From Mangrovivirga halotolerans (GTDB taxonomy: Bacteria > Bacteroidota > Bacteroidia > Cytophagales > Cyclobacteriaceae), in the NCBI RefSeq assembly GCF_026241165.1, contig NZ_JAPFQN010000006.1:186001-250000 (forward strand): a DNA stretch of 64,000 nucleotides, in the 5' to 3' direction. Of this stretch, positions 28,313-38,160 are shown one piece after another; the first letter of the stretch is position 1, and every line of letters begins with the position of its first letter. The translations under genes were made by a program, and so were the position numbers. Below the pieces are notes generated by a model. The model made no database searches. It saw nothing but the letters and a program-made list of their open reading frames with translations, and was not told where the DNA came from.

Positions 28313-29026
28313 ATGACAAAGCTTAGTGTAAATGTCAACAAGTTCGCCACAATCAGGAATGCTCGTGGCGGCAATAATCCCAACTTAGTTCAGGTAGTAA
28401 AAGATTGTGAGCGCTTTGGTGCACAGGGCATTACTATACACCCACGTCCAGATGAAAGGCATATTACAACAAAGGATGTTTACGATATAAAACCTTTGGT
28501 CACTACTGAATTTAATATAGAGGGATATCCCGATGAAAGATATCTGAAACTTGTAAGGGAAAACAGACCGGCGCAGGCCACCTTAGTTCCTGATGCTCCG
28601 GATGTACTGACAAGTAATAAAGGATGGGATACTATCAAAAACGAATCAATGCTTTCAGAAATTATTTCTGAGATAAAATCATACGGAGTAAGAACTTCTA
28701 TATTTGTTGACCCTGACCCGGAAATGGCTGAAGGAGCAGCAAAAGTAGGAACAGACAGAGTAGAATTATATACCGAAGATTATGCTGTCAGATATAAGCA
28801 AAATAAAAACAAAGCAATTGAACCTTATCTAAAAACAGCTGAAATCGCAAAAAACGCAGGGTTAGGAATAAATGCAGGTCATGACCTGGATTTAACGAAT
28901 TTAAAGTTTCTGGTTGAACAAATTCCTTTTATCGATGAAGTATCTATTGGTCATGCCCTTGTATGTGATGCGCTCTACTATGGATTGGAAAATACTATTC
29001 AGCTTTACCTAAAACAGCTATCATGA
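28313..29026 (+). CDS. pdxJ: Pyridoxine 5'-phosphate synthase
   Basis: Condenses 1-deoxyxylulose 5-phosphate with 3-amino-2-oxopropyl phosphate in the DXP-dependent vitamin B6 pathway. TIM barrel of 237 residues with [46 protein letters not shown] and [16 protein letters not shown], which cover the phosphate sites and catalytic His/Glu. Overlaps the following hydrolase by 4 bases. Confidence 0.96.
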   Translation: MTKLSVNVNKFATIRNARGGNNPNLVQVVKDCERFGAQGITIHPRPDERHITTKDVYDIKPLVTTEFNIEGYPDERYLKLVRENRPAQATLVPDAPDVLTSNKGWDTIKNESMLSEIISEIKSYGVRTSIFVDPDPEMAEGAAKVGTDRVELYTEDYAVRYKQNKNKAIEPYLKTAEIAKNAGLGINAGHDLDLTNLKFLVEQIPFIDEVSIGHALVCDALYYGLENTIQLYLKQLS

Positions 29027-29796
29027 ATTTATTTTACAGAGAATATGGAAGTGGAGACAATACACTTGTAATTCTTCATGGATTATTTGGTTCATCAGAC
29101 AATTGGATGTCAATAGCAAAAACTCTTGAAGATGAATTTCATATTTACGTGGTAGACCAACGTAATCACGGACAATCACCCCATAGTGATGAATGGAATT
29201 ACGAAGTAATGGCACAAGATATTTCGGATTTCATTGATGAATATATCGGCCATTCTACTGCGGTGCTGGGACACTCTATGGGCGGGAAGGTTGCTATGAC
29301 ACTTGCAATGCAACATTCTGAAAAAGTAAAAAAGCTATTAGTAGCTGATATTGCCCCAAGGCACTACCCGGTACATCATCGCCAAATTCTGGATGGATTA
29401 ATCAAAGTTGATGAAGCTAACCCAAAAAGCAGGAAAGAAGCAGATGATGTCCTGTCAGACTATATTTCTGAAAAATCAATCAGAATGTTTTTGTTGAAGA
29501 ACCTTGGCAGAGGAGAGAATAACAACCTAAAGTGGAAAATCAATCTTGAAGTGATCAATGATAAGATCGAAGAAGTAGGCAAATCACAAAAAGAACTTGA
29601 ACCAACAGATGTTCCCACCCTTTTTGTAGGTGGAGAAAAAAGCGACTATATAAGAGACGAGGATAAGGACCTTATCAAAGAATTATTTCCTGAATCAAAT
29701 GTGATCCAATTAAAAAAAGCCGGTCACTGGCTGCATGCTGAACAGCCGGAATCCTTTACTACTGTGATAAAAGATTTTATGAATTATGAAGGATAA
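29023..29796 (+). CDS. Alpha/beta-fold hydrolase (YbfF-like esterase)
   Basis: 257 residues with [20 protein letters not shown], nucleophile elbow GHSMGG (Ser85), Asp in the [10 protein letters not shown] region and His in [11 protein letters not shown]. The pattern is closest to YbfF-type thioesterase/esterases. Substrate unknown. Overlaps pdxJ by ATGA and the next gene by 11 bases, so pdxJ-hydrolase-methylase is a tight operon. Confidence 0.87.
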   Translation: MNLFYREYGSGDNTLVILHGLFGSSDNWMSIAKTLEDEFHIYVVDQRNHGQSPHSDEWNYEVMAQDISDFIDEYIGHSTAVLGHSMGGKVAMTLAMQHSEKVKKLLVADIAPRHYPVHHRQILDGLIKVDEANPKSRKEADDVLSDYISEKSIRMFLLKNLGRGENNNLKWKINLEVINDKIEEVGKSQKELEPTDVPTLFVGGEKSDYIRDEDKDLIKELFPESNVIQLKKAGHWLHAEQPESFTTVIKDFMNYEG

Positions 29797-30502
29797 AGGA
29801 ACGCTTTATTTACTTCCATTACCTGTCAGTACAGGTGAGATAGACAAAAGCATCACTCCTTATGAAAGAAGCCTGATCAAAAATCTGAAATTTTTTGCAG
29901 CAGAAAACATTCGTACTGCGCGACGGTTTATCAGTAGTCTCGATGAAGGGATTGTTATTGAGGAATTAAAATTTTTTCAGGCTGACAAAAAAACAGATCA
30001 ACATAAAGTTCTTGAAATAATAAAATTAATGGAAAAAGGAACTAATGTGGGGATGATGTCGGAAGCAGGTTGCCCTGGCATAGCAGATCCTGGAGCATTA
30101 TTAGTTGACTTGGCGCATAAACATAATATCCGGGTAATTCCGGTTTCCGGTCCTTCATCTATGTTTTTAGCTTTAATGAGTTCAGGATTCAACGGCCAAC
30201 AGTTTGAATTTTGCGGGTATGTTCCAGTAAAAAATCCTGATAGAAAAGTTAAAATTAATAAAATGGAAAAAAAGGCTTTGAGTGAGAACGTAACACAGAT
30301 TTTTATGGATACGCCATATAGAAACAATGCTCTTTTTAATGACATCCTGGCAAATTGTCATCCAAATACTTTTTTATCAATCTCCTGCGATATAACAGGA
30401 GAAAATGAATTTATTAAAACCATGACCATCAAAAACTGGAAAAATCAAAAAATTGATTTACATAAAAAGCCTGCATTATTTTTATTCGGGCAATGTCTTT
30501 AA
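29786..30502 (+). CDS. Tetrapyrrole methylase-family SAM methyltransferase (RsmI-like)
   Basis: 238 residues with GTLYLLPLPV (variant of the usual GtLyvVatPIGN), EAGCPGIADPGALLV for SAM binding, and IRVIPVSGPSSMFLALMSSGF. This is the family of RsmI, which 2'-O-methylates C1402 of 16S rRNA, but the N-terminus and the short length depart from classical RsmI, so the target may differ. The EAGCPGIADPG core is well kept, so it is probably active. Confidence 0.82.
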   Translation: MKDKGTLYLLPLPVSTGEIDKSITPYERSLIKNLKFFAAENIRTARRFISSLDEGIVIEELKFFQADKKTDQHKVLEIIKLMEKGTNVGMMSEAGCPGIADPGALLVDLAHKHNIRVIPVSGPSSMFLALMSSGFNGQQFEFCGYVPVKNPDRKVKINKMEKKALSENVTQIFMDTPYRNNALFNDILANCHPNTFLSISCDITGENEFIKTMTIKNWKNQKIDLHKKPALFLFGQCL

Positions 30503-30534
30503 TTGATAACATTAATATTTTACCTTAAAAAAAT

Positions 30535-30542
30535 TATCTTTG
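30535..30542 (+). promoter_or_regulatory. Candidate -7 promoter element of metK
   Basis: TATCTTTG is an exact TAnnTTTG match followed by C, 27 bases before the metK ATG. No -33 TTG at the expected spacing. The leader is too short for a SAM riboswitch. Confidence 0.5.
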
Positions 30543-30569
30543 CATCTTTAATTAGAAATCAAACTTCAT

Positions 30570-31823
30570 ATGTCATATTTCTTTACATCCGAATCAGTAT
30601 CTGAGGGACACCCTGATAAAATAGCCGATCAGATATCTGACGCTTTGTTAGACAATTTTTTGGCTTTTGACAAAAACTCAAAAGTTGCACTTGAAACCTT
30701 AGTTACAACCGGACTGACAGTATTGAGCGGCGAAGTAAAATCTGACGCCTATGTTGACGTTCAGCAGATCGCCCGAAATGTCATCAATAATATTGGTTAT
30801 ACGAAAGGAGAATATATGTTTGACGGTAATTCCTGTGGAGTTATCAGTGCGATACATGAACAATCACCTGATATAAGTATGGGAGTTGACAGAGGAGCTC
30901 CGGAACTACAGGGTGCCGGTGATCAGGGCATGATGTTTGGATATGCAACAGATGAAACTGAAGCATTCATTCCATTACCTCTTTATCTTTCTCATATGAT
31001 CTTACAGGAACTTGCTGCTGTAAGAAGAGAAAATGCAGAGATCACATACTTGAGACCAGATGCTAAATCTCAGGTTACAATTGAATATTCAAACACTCAT
31101 AAGCCTCAAAGAATTTCTTCGATCGTGGTATCTACTCAGCATGATGAGTTTGACAAGGAAGAAGAAATGCTGGAAAAGATCTATAAAGACATAAAAGATA
31201 TCGTAATCCCAAGAGTGAAAAACAAACTTTCACCTGAATTGCAGTCATTATTTAACGATAAGATCAAATACCATATAAATCCAACGGGTAAATTTGTGAT
31301 CGGCGGACCTCATGGCGATACCGGACTGACCGGCCGCAAAATAATTGTCGACACATACGGAGGTCGCGGGGCTCACGGAGGGGGAGCTTTCAGTGGTAAA
31401 GATCCTTCTAAGGTAGACCGTTCCGCTGCCTATGCAACCAGGCATATTGCTAAAAATATGGTGGCTGCAGGGGTTGCAAAAGAAATACTTGTTCAAGTTA
31501 GTTATGCTATTGGTGTAGTTGAACCGACAAGTATTTATGTAAATACCTATGGAACTTCAAAAGTGAATCTTACAGACAGCGAGATTGCACACAGAGTAAG
31601 TGAAATTTTTGATATGCGGCCTTTTGCTATTGAAAACAGATTGAAATTGAGAAACCCGATCTACTCAGAAACAGCTGCGTATGGTCACATGGGAAGAACT
31701 CCGGAAACTAAGAATGTTACTTTCACTGATAGTTCAGGAAATAAAAGAGACTTTGAAGTGGAGACCTTTACCTGGGAAAAGCTCGATTATGTTGACGACA
31801 TAAAAAAAGCTTTTGAGCTATAA
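30570..31823 (+). CDS. metK: S-adenosylmethionine synthetase
   Basis: Makes SAM from Met and ATP. 417 residues with [17 protein letters not shown] (ATP), [12 protein letters not shown] (methionine and flexible loop), [14 protein letters not shown] and [16 protein letters not shown]. The length is a little above the 380-390 of E. coli, as in other Bacteroidota. Own promoter and terminator; monocistronic. Confidence 0.97.
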   Translation: MSYFFTSESVSEGHPDKIADQISDALLDNFLAFDKNSKVALETLVTTGLTVLSGEVKSDAYVDVQQIARNVINNIGYTKGEYMFDGNSCGVISAIHEQSPDISMGVDRGAPELQGAGDQGMMFGYATDETEAFIPLPLYLSHMILQELAAVRRENAEITYLRPDAKSQVTIEYSNTHKPQRISSIVVSTQHDEFDKEEEMLEKIYKDIKDIVIPRVKNKLSPELQSLFNDKIKYHINPTGKFVIGGPHGDTGLTGRKIIVDTYGGRGAHGGGAFSGKDPSKVDRSAAYATRHIAKNMVAAGVAKEILVQVSYAIGVVEPTSIYVNTYGTSKVNLTDSEIAHRVSEIFDMRPFAIENRLKLRNPIYSETAAYGHMGRTPETKNVTFTDSSGNKRDFEVETFTWEKLDYVDDIKKAFEL

Positions 31824-31829
31824 AATAAA

Positions 31830-31855
31830 AAAGGGGCGATTTTGATCGCCCCTTT
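31830..31855. terminator. Bidirectional terminator between metK and hpf
   Basis: An 11-bp perfect stem, AAAGGGGCGAT with ATCGCCCCTTT, has a 4-base loop and T runs on both strands; it sits between convergent genes. Confidence 0.88.
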
Positions 31856-31876
31856 ATTTTTTTTAGTTAAACAATT

Positions 31877-32176
31877 TTATCTTCCAAGTTGCTTTTCTTT
31901 ATATTTTTTAATCTGTCTTCTTAATGCTTCTACAGCCTTATCAGCAGCTGCTTCAAAAGATTTTGATTGCTCACTAGCAAACAATTGATTTCCGGGAATA
32001 TTAAGCATTATCTCAACGATTTTATTCTCCTTCTGGTCATTTTTCTCAATTCGGAAAAACACCTCTCCATCAGTAATTCGATCATAAAATGTTTCCAGTT
32101 TTTCAGTCCTTTTTTGTACAAAGTCCAACAGCTTTTGATCAGCGTCGAAGTGGATGGAGTGCATTTGTAATTTCAT
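31877..32176 (-). CDS. hpf: Ribosome hibernation promoting factor, short form
   Basis: 99 residues with the beta-alpha-beta-beta-beta-alpha fold of the HPF/YfiA family (IHFDADQKLLDFVQKRTEKLETFYD, then FEAAADKAVEALRRQIKKYKEK). It binds the 30S decoding centre and inactivates ribosomes in stationary phase. The C-terminal dimerisation domain of long HPF is absent. Follows the recombinase gene by 25 bases. Confidence 0.92.
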   Translation of the reverse strand: MKLQMHSIHFDADQKLLDFVQKRTEKLETFYDRITDGEVFFRIEKNDQKENKIVEIMLNIPGNQLFASEQSKSFEAAADKAVEALRRQIKKYKEKQLGR

Positions 32177-32201
32177 AATCGTTAAAATTTAATAGTTAAA
32201 C

Positions 32202-33098
32202 TTATGCTTTAGGGTGAGCTTGTTCAAAAACTCTCTTAAGCTCCTTAATGGAACGGTGTGTATAGACTTGCGTAGCTGCAAGTCCAGCATGACCCAATAA
32301 TTCTTTAACTGAGTTAATATCCGCACCATTAGACAGTAAATGTGTTGCATAGCTGTGTCGGAGCACATGCGGACTACGCTTGTTAACTTTTGTTTTCTGT
32401 GCATTCAAAAGCTTTTTGATTGTAGTTTGAACAAGCATCGGATATGATTGATCTCCACTATTATTAACGATCAAATAACTACTATCGTTGTTATTAAAGT
32501 GGAGTTTTTTCAATTCGATATAAATTTTAATATCCTGAAGAATAAACTTAGGAACAGGAATAATACGCTGCTTATTTCTCTTACCAGTGACCTTAATTCG
32601 TGCATTAAAAAAATTAATGTCATTTTCTTTAAGATCAATTAACTCGGCTCTTCGCATACCTGTAGTATAAAGAAGAGAAAAGATAATATATTGCCTCCAG
32701 GCCTTAAAATCTGCTTCATTTTCTCCGGCAGGTTTGATATCATCAAGTAGTTCAATAATATCTTCTTCCAGAATAAACTGAGGCAACCTGGATGGTTTTT
32801 TTAATGAACGAACCATTAACGCGGGGTTTGATTCGATCACTTCGTGTTTCAATAAATATTTATAGTAAGCTTTAACCGAAGCAAGTTTTCGGTTTATTGT
32901 GGTAGGTTGAGCATCGGCCTCAATCATAGAAACTATCCAGCTCCGTATATGATTATAATCGGCTTCAGCCTCATCTTTTATTTCAAAGGATTCTTCAAGA
33001 AAGGAAAGATATTGACTTAAATCTCTATGATACGCCTCTACCGTGTTCCCACTATACCTTTTCTGATGTGATATATAATTTAAGAAAGATTCAAGCAT
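32202..33098 (-). CDS. xerC: Tyrosine recombinase XerC/XerD type
   Basis: 298 residues: N-terminal SAM-like DNA-binding domain (residues 1-~90) and catalytic domain with Arg149 (TTGMRRAEL), Lys173, His244-x-x-Arg247 (HVLRHSYATH), His270 (LLGHAGL) and Tyr279 (TQVYTH). All catalytic residues are present. A stand-alone chromosomal gene between rpsU and hpf, so a housekeeping dimer-resolution recombinase rather than an integrase. XerC versus XerD cannot be settled from this sequence alone. Confidence 0.9.
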   Translation of the reverse strand: MLESFLNYISHQKRYSGNTVEAYHRDLSQYLSFLEESFEIKDEAEADYNHIRSWIVSMIEADAQPTTINRKLASVKAYYKYLLKHEVIESNPALMVRSLKKPSRLPQFILEEDIIELLDDIKPAGENEADFKAWRQYIIFSLLYTTGMRRAELIDLKENDINFFNARIKVTGKRNKQRIIPVPKFILQDIKIYIELKKLHFNNNDSSYLIVNNSGDQSYPMLVQTTIKKLLNAQKTKVNKRSPHVLRHSYATHLLSNGADINSVKELLGHAGLAATQVYTHRSIKELKRVFEQAHPKA

Positions 33099-33103
33099 AA
33101 AAA

Positions 33104-33142
33104 ATTAGTACTACATAATCATTCAGATTGTGTAGTACTAAT
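33104..33142 (-). terminator. Hairpin between rpsU and xerC (terminator or attenuator)
   Basis: Perfect 12-bp inverted repeat: ATTAGTACTACA at 33104-33115 and its complement at 33131-33142, with a 15-base loop. Read on the minus strand it is followed by a run of Ts that abuts the xerC ATG. It lies 35 bases after the rpsU stop and probably ends most rpsU transcription. Each arm also contains the palindrome TAGTACTA. Confidence 0.7.
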
Positions 33143-33176
33143 CTATTAAAAAAGAGTCAAAAAGAATAACTAATTC

Positions 33177-33374
33177 TTAGTTATTGTTATCCTGATCTCT
33201 CATTTTTTGACGGTAAGCCGCCTTAATCAATTCGTTTCTTCTACTTACAGAAGGCTTTTCAAAATATGAACGGCTTCTAAGCTCTCTTAAAACTCCAGTG
33301 CGCTCAAATTTTTTCTTAAATCTTTTAAGTGCCTTCTCTATTGACTCGTTTTCTTTTACGTTAACTATAATCAT
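33177..33374 (-). CDS. rpsU: 30S ribosomal protein S21
   Basis: 65 residues, basic, with the S21 pattern [21 protein letters not shown] followed by a Lys/Arg-rich helix ([18 protein letters not shown]). Bacteroidota S21 has been linked to translation initiation and to the phylum's unusual use of the anti-SD. It has its own promoter and is separated from xerC by a hairpin. Confidence 0.95.
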   Translation of the reverse strand: MIIVNVKENESIEKALKRFKKKFERTGVLRELRSRSYFEKPSVSRRNELIKAAYRQKMRDQDNNN

Positions 33375-33406
33375 GTTATTTCTTGTTTCGCTTCCAAACA
33401 GGGGTG

Positions 33407-33437
33407 CAAATTTAGGTAAATTACCAACAAATCAAAA
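33407..33437 (-). promoter_or_regulatory. Candidate promoter of rpsU
   Basis: On the minus strand: TTTTG (33437-33433), an 18-base spacer, then TAAATTTG (33414-33407). Both boxes and spacing agree with the Bacteroidota consensus. The rpsU ATG is about 32 bases downstream. Confidence 0.65.
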
Positions 33438-33439
33438 TG

Positions 33440-34579
33440 TTATTTAAGAATTTCTCTAGAAATCACAAGTTTTTGTATTTCAGAGGTTCCTTCACCAATT
33501 GTACATAGCTTTGAATCACGATAAAACTTCTCTACAGGATAATCTTTAGTATAACCATAACCGCCAAAAATTTGCACAGCTTCTGTCGATGCTTTTACAG
33601 CAACTTCAGAAGCAAAGTATTTAGCCATTGCACCCGCCTTGGTTACTTTTTCTCCTGCATTTTTTAGCTTTGACGCATTTTCAATCAACAATCTTGAGGC
33701 TTCTATTTCTGTAGCCATGTCTGCCAATTTGAAAGAAATACCCTGAAATGAAGAAATTGGTTTATTGAACTGCTTCCTTTCTTTTGAATATTGCAAAGCA
33801 GCTTCATATGCACCCATAGCAATACCAAGACTTAAAGCAGCAATGGATATTCTTCCTCCATCTAATATCTTAAGAGCCTGCTTAAATCCGTCTCCTAGTT
33901 CACCAAGGATATTATCTTTAGGTACGCGACAATCAGTAAAGATCATTTCGGCAGTTTCGCTAACCCTCATACCTAGTTTATTTTCTTTTCTGCCTCCTTC
34001 AAATCCTGTTGTTCCTCGCTCAACTACCACAGCAGTCGAATTCTGACTTTCGCCGGGGTTACCCGTACGGGTCATTACCACAGCTATATCGCCACTTATA
34101 CCATGAGTGATCCAGTTTTTCGCACCTTCAATCACTACTTCATCTCCTTCGATCTTTGCAGTTGTTTGCATATTTCCTGCATCAGAACCAGTGTTTGGTT
34201 CAGTTAGCCCCCAGGCTCCAAGCCATTCGCCTGAAGCCAGTTTGGGAAGCCACTTTTTCTTTTGCTCCTCTGTACCAAACTGTAAAATATGTCCAGTACA
34301 AAGAGAATTATGCGCGGCAACGCTGAGTCCGATTCCAGGATCAACCTTACTGATCTCTACTATAATATCTACATACTCATGATAGCCTAGACCGGCTCCT
34401 CCGTATTCCTGAGGCACTAAAACACCCATCAGGCCAAGTTCTCCAAGTTGTCTGAAAAGATCCCTTGGAAATTCTTGTGTTTCATCCCACTCCATGACAT
34501 GAGGACGGATATTTCGCTCGGAAAAATCTCTTACCATGTCAATGATCATCTTTCTGTTTTCAGCTACTGCCGTTGCCAT
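33440..34579 (-). CDS. Acyl-CoA dehydrogenase
   Basis: 379 residues. FAD- and substrate-binding motifs WGLTEPNTGSDAGNMQT and WITHGISGDIAVVM, the helical C-terminal domain with QFNKPISSFQGISFKLADM, QIFGGYGYTKDYPVEKFYRD and the catalytic Glu region GEGTSEIQ. Carries out alpha-beta oxidation of acyl-CoA esters in beta-oxidation or branched-chain amino-acid degradation; chain specificity is not readable. Monocistronic, convergent with nothing, with its own promoter. Confidence 0.94.
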   Translation of the reverse strand: MATAVAENRKMIIDMVRDFSERNIRPHVMEWDETQEFPRDLFRQLGELGLMGVLVPQEYGGAGLGYHEYVDIIVEISKVDPGIGLSVAAHNSLCTGHILQFGTEEQKKKWLPKLASGEWLGAWGLTEPNTGSDAGNMQTTAKIEGDEVVIEGAKNWITHGISGDIAVVMTRTGNPGESQNSTAVVVERGTTGFEGGRKENKLGMRVSETAEMIFTDCRVPKDNILGELGDGFKQALKILDGGRISIAALSLGIAMGAYEAALQYSKERKQFNKPISSFQGISFKLADMATEIEASRLLIENASKLKNAGEKVTKAGAMAKYFASEVAVKASTEAVQIFGGYGYTKDYPVEKFYRDSKLCTIGEGTSEIQKLVISREILK

Positions 34580-34617
34580 AATCTTTAAAGGTTTAGTTGT
34601 TTATTAATAGGGCGCAT

Positions 34618-34625
34618 CAAATATA
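34618..34625 (-). promoter_or_regulatory. Candidate -7 promoter element of the acyl-CoA dehydrogenase gene
   Basis: TATATTTG on the minus strand is an exact TAnnTTTG match, 38 bases upstream of the ATG. A TTAG-containing stretch lies at about -33. A palindrome (34644-34659) sits just upstream, overlapping the expected -33 region. Confidence 0.5.
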
Positions 34626-34643
34626 AGAAAATATAATGAACTA

Positions 34644-34659
34644 ACTAACGGTTGTTAGT
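34644..34659. promoter_or_regulatory. Possible operator: 16-bp palindrome between acyl-CoA dehydrogenase and ugd
   Basis: ACTAACGGTTGTTAGT has 6-bp arms (ACTAAC and GTTAGT) around GGTT. It overlaps or abuts the -33 region of the minus-strand promoter, a usual place for a TetR-type repressor. No regulator gene is nearby, so this is only a candidate. Confidence 0.3.
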
Positions 34660-34778
34660 ATAAACTTTCTTCTAATAAATATAATTATTTTTGTTTTTTG
34701 TTTCATATTGATGTTATCCCTTGTATTTTAGCCACTTCATATTTTTATGCTATCTAAAACCACCGAAATTATACTTTT

Positions 34779-36092
34779 ATGAAAATAGCAGTCGTAGGAA
34801 CAGGTTATGTTGGGCTTGTCACAGGAACTTGCTTCTCGGAAACCGGAAACAACGTTACATGTATTGATATAGATGAATCTAAAGTCGAAAAACTCAAACA
34901 AGGAATCGTACCTATATATGAGCCCGGACTGGATGTTTTATTTGAAAGAAATGTTAAGCAAGACAGGCTTCACTTTACAACTAACCTTAAAGAAGGAATA
35001 GAAGGAGCAGAAATTATATTCCTTGCTCTGCCTACACCTCCTGGGGAAGATGGATCTGCAGATCTTCAGTATGTATTGAAAGTTGCCAATGATCTGGGAC
35101 CGTTGTTAAAGCAGTATACTATAATTATAGATAAAAGTACTGTACCCGTTGGAACTGCCGAAAAAGTTCAAGCAGCCATTGCTAAAAATGCCAAAGTTGA
35201 TTTTGATGTCGTTTCAAATCCTGAGTTTTTAAGGGAGGGTGTTGCTGTAGAAGATTTTATGAAACCAGACCGCGTAGTAGTTGGAACAGAATCAGAAAAA
35301 GCAAGGAAAATGATGGAAAGGCTTTACGCACCTTTAGTCAGACAAGGGAATCCAATAATTTTCATGGATGAAAGATCTGCTGAATTAACTAAATACGCAG
35401 CTAATTCATTCCTTGCTACCAAGATCACTTTCATGAATGAAATAGCAAACCTGTGTGAATTGCTTGGGGCAGATGTTGACGCTGTGAGAAGAGGTGTCGG
35501 CACGGATAGCAGAATTGGTAAAAGATTTTTATTCGCCGGAATAGGTTATGGAGGAAGTTGTTTCCCTAAAGATGTACAAGCCTTAGCTAAATCAGCGAAA
35601 GATGTTGACTATGATTTCAGAATTCTTAACGGAGTCATGGACATTAATCACAAGCAAAAAACTAAGCTGATTCCTACTATTAAAGATTATTTTAACGGAA
35701 GCCTGAAAGGCAAAAAAATAGCGATTTGGGGATTGGCATTTAAACCTTATACTGATGATATTCGTGAAGCGCCGGCATTGTACAACATTGAAGAATTACT
35801 CAAAGAAGGTGCCGAAGTAAGTGTTTTTGATCCTGAAGCTATGGATAATGTCAAAGGTATAATGGGCGATAAGATTTCATATGCTGAGGATCAATATTCC
35901 ATATTAGAAGATGCGGACGCATTGATGATTGTTACCGAATGGCCAGTATTCAGAACTCCTGATTTTAACAGAATGGACTCTCTTCTTAAGAACAAAGTAA
36001 TATTTGACGGAAGAAACTTATATGAGCTTTCTTCTATGGAAGAATTGGGTTATGAATATTTCAGCATAGGTAGAAAATCAATAAAAAAATGA
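34779..36092 (+). CDS. ugd: UDP-glucose 6-dehydrogenase
   Basis: Oxidises UDP-glucose to UDP-glucuronate with 2 NAD. 437 residues: N-terminal Rossmann motif [44 protein letters not shown], catalytic Cys in [10 protein letters not shown], and a C-terminal [15 protein letters not shown]. First gene of a three-gene UDP-sugar operon; the next gene overlaps by 4 bases (ATGA). A weak TATTTTAG-type -7 lies about 50 bases upstream. Confidence 0.95.
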   Translation: MKIAVVGTGYVGLVTGTCFSETGNNVTCIDIDESKVEKLKQGIVPIYEPGLDVLFERNVKQDRLHFTTNLKEGIEGAEIIFLALPTPPGEDGSADLQYVLKVANDLGPLLKQYTIIIDKSTVPVGTAEKVQAAIAKNAKVDFDVVSNPEFLREGVAVEDFMKPDRVVVGTESEKARKMMERLYAPLVRQGNPIIFMDERSAELTKYAANSFLATKITFMNEIANLCELLGADVDAVRRGVGTDSRIGKRFLFAGIGYGGSCFPKDVQALAKSAKDVDYDFRILNGVMDINHKQKTKLIPTIKDYFNGSLKGKKIAIWGLAFKPYTDDIREAPALYNIEELLKEGAEVSVFDPEAMDNVKGIMGDKISYAEDQYSILEDADALMIVTEWPVFRTPDFNRMDSLLKNKVIFDGRNLYELSSMEELGYEYFSIGRKSIKK

Positions 36093-37081
36093 GTAAAGGA
36101 AGAGTTTTAATTACCGGTGCAGCAGGATTTCTTGGCTCTCACCTTTGTGATAGATTTATTAACGAGGGTTTTGAAGTTATTGGGATGGACAATCTCATAA
36201 CCGGGAATCTTGAAAATATTGAACATTTATTCAAACTGAAAGAGTTTGAGTTTTACAATCACGATGTTAGCAAATTTGTTCATGTTAGTGGAGAATTGGA
36301 TTATATAGTTCATTTTGCTTCACCCGCCAGTCCGATAGACTATTTAAAGATCCCAATACAAACTTTAAAGGTAGGTTCTCTCGGTACCCATAATTGCCTG
36401 GGACTTGCCAAAGCGAAAAATGCACGAATAATTGTTGCTTCAACTTCTGAAGTTTATGGTGATCCTCTGGTACATCCCCAAACTGAAGATTATTACGGAA
36501 ATGTAAATCCTATAGGCCCTCGTGGTGTGTATGATGAAGCTAAAAGGTTCCAGGAGGCTATGACCATGGCTTACCATACTTATCATAAACTGGAAACCAG
36601 GATAGTAAGGATATTTAATACGTACGGGCCAAGGATGAGACTGAATGATGGCCGGGTACTTCCTGCATTTATAGGCCAGGCTTTAAGAGGTGAGGATTTA
36701 ACTGTATTCGGTGATGGTTCTCAAACTCGTTCCTTTTGTTATGTTGATGATCTTGTTGAAGGTATTTACAGATTATTAATGAGTGATTACCCATATCCTG
36801 TAAACATTGGTAATCCAGATGAAATAACTATCAAAGAGTTTGCAGATGAGATCATTAAACTAACAGGCACGGAACAAAAGGTCATTTACAAACCTTTACC
36901 AAAAGATGATCCAATGCAAAGGCAGCCAAATATCGATCGTGCAAAGGAAATTCTTGGATGGGAACCTAAGATTTCCAGGGCTGAAGGATTAAAAATAACA
37001 TACGATTATTTCAGATCACTTCCTGACGAAAAGCTCTATAAAAAAGAGCACAATGACTTCAAAGACTTTATAAAGAAATAG
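36089..37081 (+). CDS. uxs: UDP-glucuronate decarboxylase (UDP-xylose synthase), SDR family
   Basis: 330 residues with [11 protein letters not shown] for [17 protein letters not shown] (catalytic Ser/Thr), YDEAKR (Tyr-x-x-x-Lys; here in the [12 protein letters not shown] form typical of UXS), and FNTYGPRM. The order ugd-uxs gives UDP-glucose to UDP-glucuronate to UDP-xylose for exopolysaccharide or LPS. A general NAD-dependent epimerase is the alternative call. Confidence 0.9.
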   Translation: MSKGRVLITGAAGFLGSHLCDRFINEGFEVIGMDNLITGNLENIEHLFKLKEFEFYNHDVSKFVHVSGELDYIVHFASPASPIDYLKIPIQTLKVGSLGTHNCLGLAKAKNARIIVASTSEVYGDPLVHPQTEDYYGNVNPIGPRGVYDEAKRFQEAMTMAYHTYHKLETRIVRIFNTYGPRMRLNDGRVLPAFIGQALRGEDLTVFGDGSQTRSFCYVDDLVEGIYRLLMSDYPYPVNIGNPDEITIKEFADEIIKLTGTEQKVIYKPLPKDDPMQRQPNIDRAKEILGWEPKISRAEGLKITYDYFRSLPDEKLYKKEHNDFKDFIKK

Positions 37082-37087
37082 CATTAC

Positions 37088-38119
37088 ATGCCCGATAAAA
37101 TTTTAGTTACCGGTGGAGCAGGATACATTGGCTCTCATACTGTTGTAGAACTAATAAATGGCGGATATGAGCCTGTAATTATTGATGACTTTTCAAATTC
37201 AGACCCGGCTGTAATCAGTCAGTTGGAAAAAATTACCGGCAAATCTGTTACGTTCTATGCATTAGATTGCAATAATCCCGATAACCTGAGCAAAATTTTC
37301 AGGGAACATCCGGAAGTTACTGGTGTTATTCATTTTGCAGCCTTTAAAGCTGTGGGAGAATCAGTTTCTGAGCCACTAAAGTATTATAAAAATAATATCG
37401 GTTCACTTGTTACATTATTGGAATCAATGGTGAAATACAATATTTCAAACCTTGTATTCTCATCTTCTTGCACGGTATATGGTCAACCTGATGAATTACC
37501 GGTAAAAGAAGAAAGCGCTAAAAAACAGGCTGAATCTCCTTATGGTAACACCAAGGCTGTATGTGAAGAAATACTCCAAGACTCATTCAATGCTAATATT
37601 CCGATAAGATCGATGGCTTTAAGGTATTTCAATCCTATTGGGGCGCACCCTAGCTCGTTGATCGGTGAATTGCCAAAGGGAGTTCCTAATAATCTTGTAC
37701 CCTTTGTTACTCAGACTGCAGCCGGATGGAGAAAGCAGTTGACAATTTTTGGTGATGATTACGACACAAAAGATGGAACTTGTGTTCGTGATTATATCCA
37801 TGTTGTTGATCTTGCCAATGCTCATGTTAAAGCATTAAATTATTTAGAAGGTATTCAAAATGATAAAACACATTTCGAAGCAGTAAATATCGGTACGGGC
37901 AATGGAAATAGTGTAAAAGAAGTGGTTGATACTTTCGAAAAGGTAAATAACACATCTCTGAACTACAAATACGGAGATAGAAGGCCTGGCGACGTGGAAA
38001 AAGTTTATGCAGATGCATCAACTGCAGAAAAAGTACTGGGCTGGAAAGCTGAAAAATCACTTGAAGAAGCACTAAAAGATGCCTGGAATTGGCAAAAAAC
38101 ACTAAAAAAGCCCGAATAA
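37088..38119 (+). CDS. galE: UDP-glucose 4-epimerase
   Basis: Interconverts UDP-glucose and UDP-galactose. 343 residues with TGGAGYIGSHTVVEL, DDFSNSDP, SSSCTVYGQP (Ser), YGNTKAV (Tyr-x-x-x-Lys), RYFNPIGAHPS and RDYIHVVDL, which together mark GalE rather than a generic SDR epimerase. Starts 6 bases after uxs. Its stop codon lies in the loop of the terminator. Confidence 0.95.
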   Translation: MPDKILVTGGAGYIGSHTVVELINGGYEPVIIDDFSNSDPAVISQLEKITGKSVTFYALDCNNPDNLSKIFREHPEVTGVIHFAAFKAVGESVSEPLKYYKNNIGSLVTLLESMVKYNISNLVFSSSCTVYGQPDELPVKEESAKKQAESPYGNTKAVCEEILQDSFNANIPIRSMALRYFNPIGAHPSSLIGELPKGVPNNLVPFVTQTAAGWRKQLTIFGDDYDTKDGTCVRDYIHVVDLANAHVKALNYLEGIQNDKTHFEAVNIGTGNGNSVKEVVDTFEKVNNTSLNYKYGDRRPGDVEKVYADASTAEKVLGWKAEKSLEEALKDAWNWQKTLKKPE

Positions 38120-38130
38120 CTTCGGGCTTT
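38107..38130 (+). terminator. Terminator of the ugd-uxs-galE operon
   Basis: 10-bp stem AAAGCCCGAA with TTCGGGCTTT and a TAAC loop, followed by T-rich sequence; the galE TAA occupies loop positions 38117-38119. It also faces the convergent peptidase gene. Confidence 0.85.
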
Positions 38131-38160
38131 TTCTTTATCTCCAAAATAATAATATAATTC

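Noticed and set aside
30503-30569. SAM riboswitch upstream of metK
   Set aside because: The leader after the -7 element is under 30 bases and no paired structure is visible.
32202-33098. Tyrosine recombinase as sign of an integrated element
   Set aside because: It has housekeeping neighbours (rpsU, hpf), normal composition, and no attachment repeats or cargo genes.
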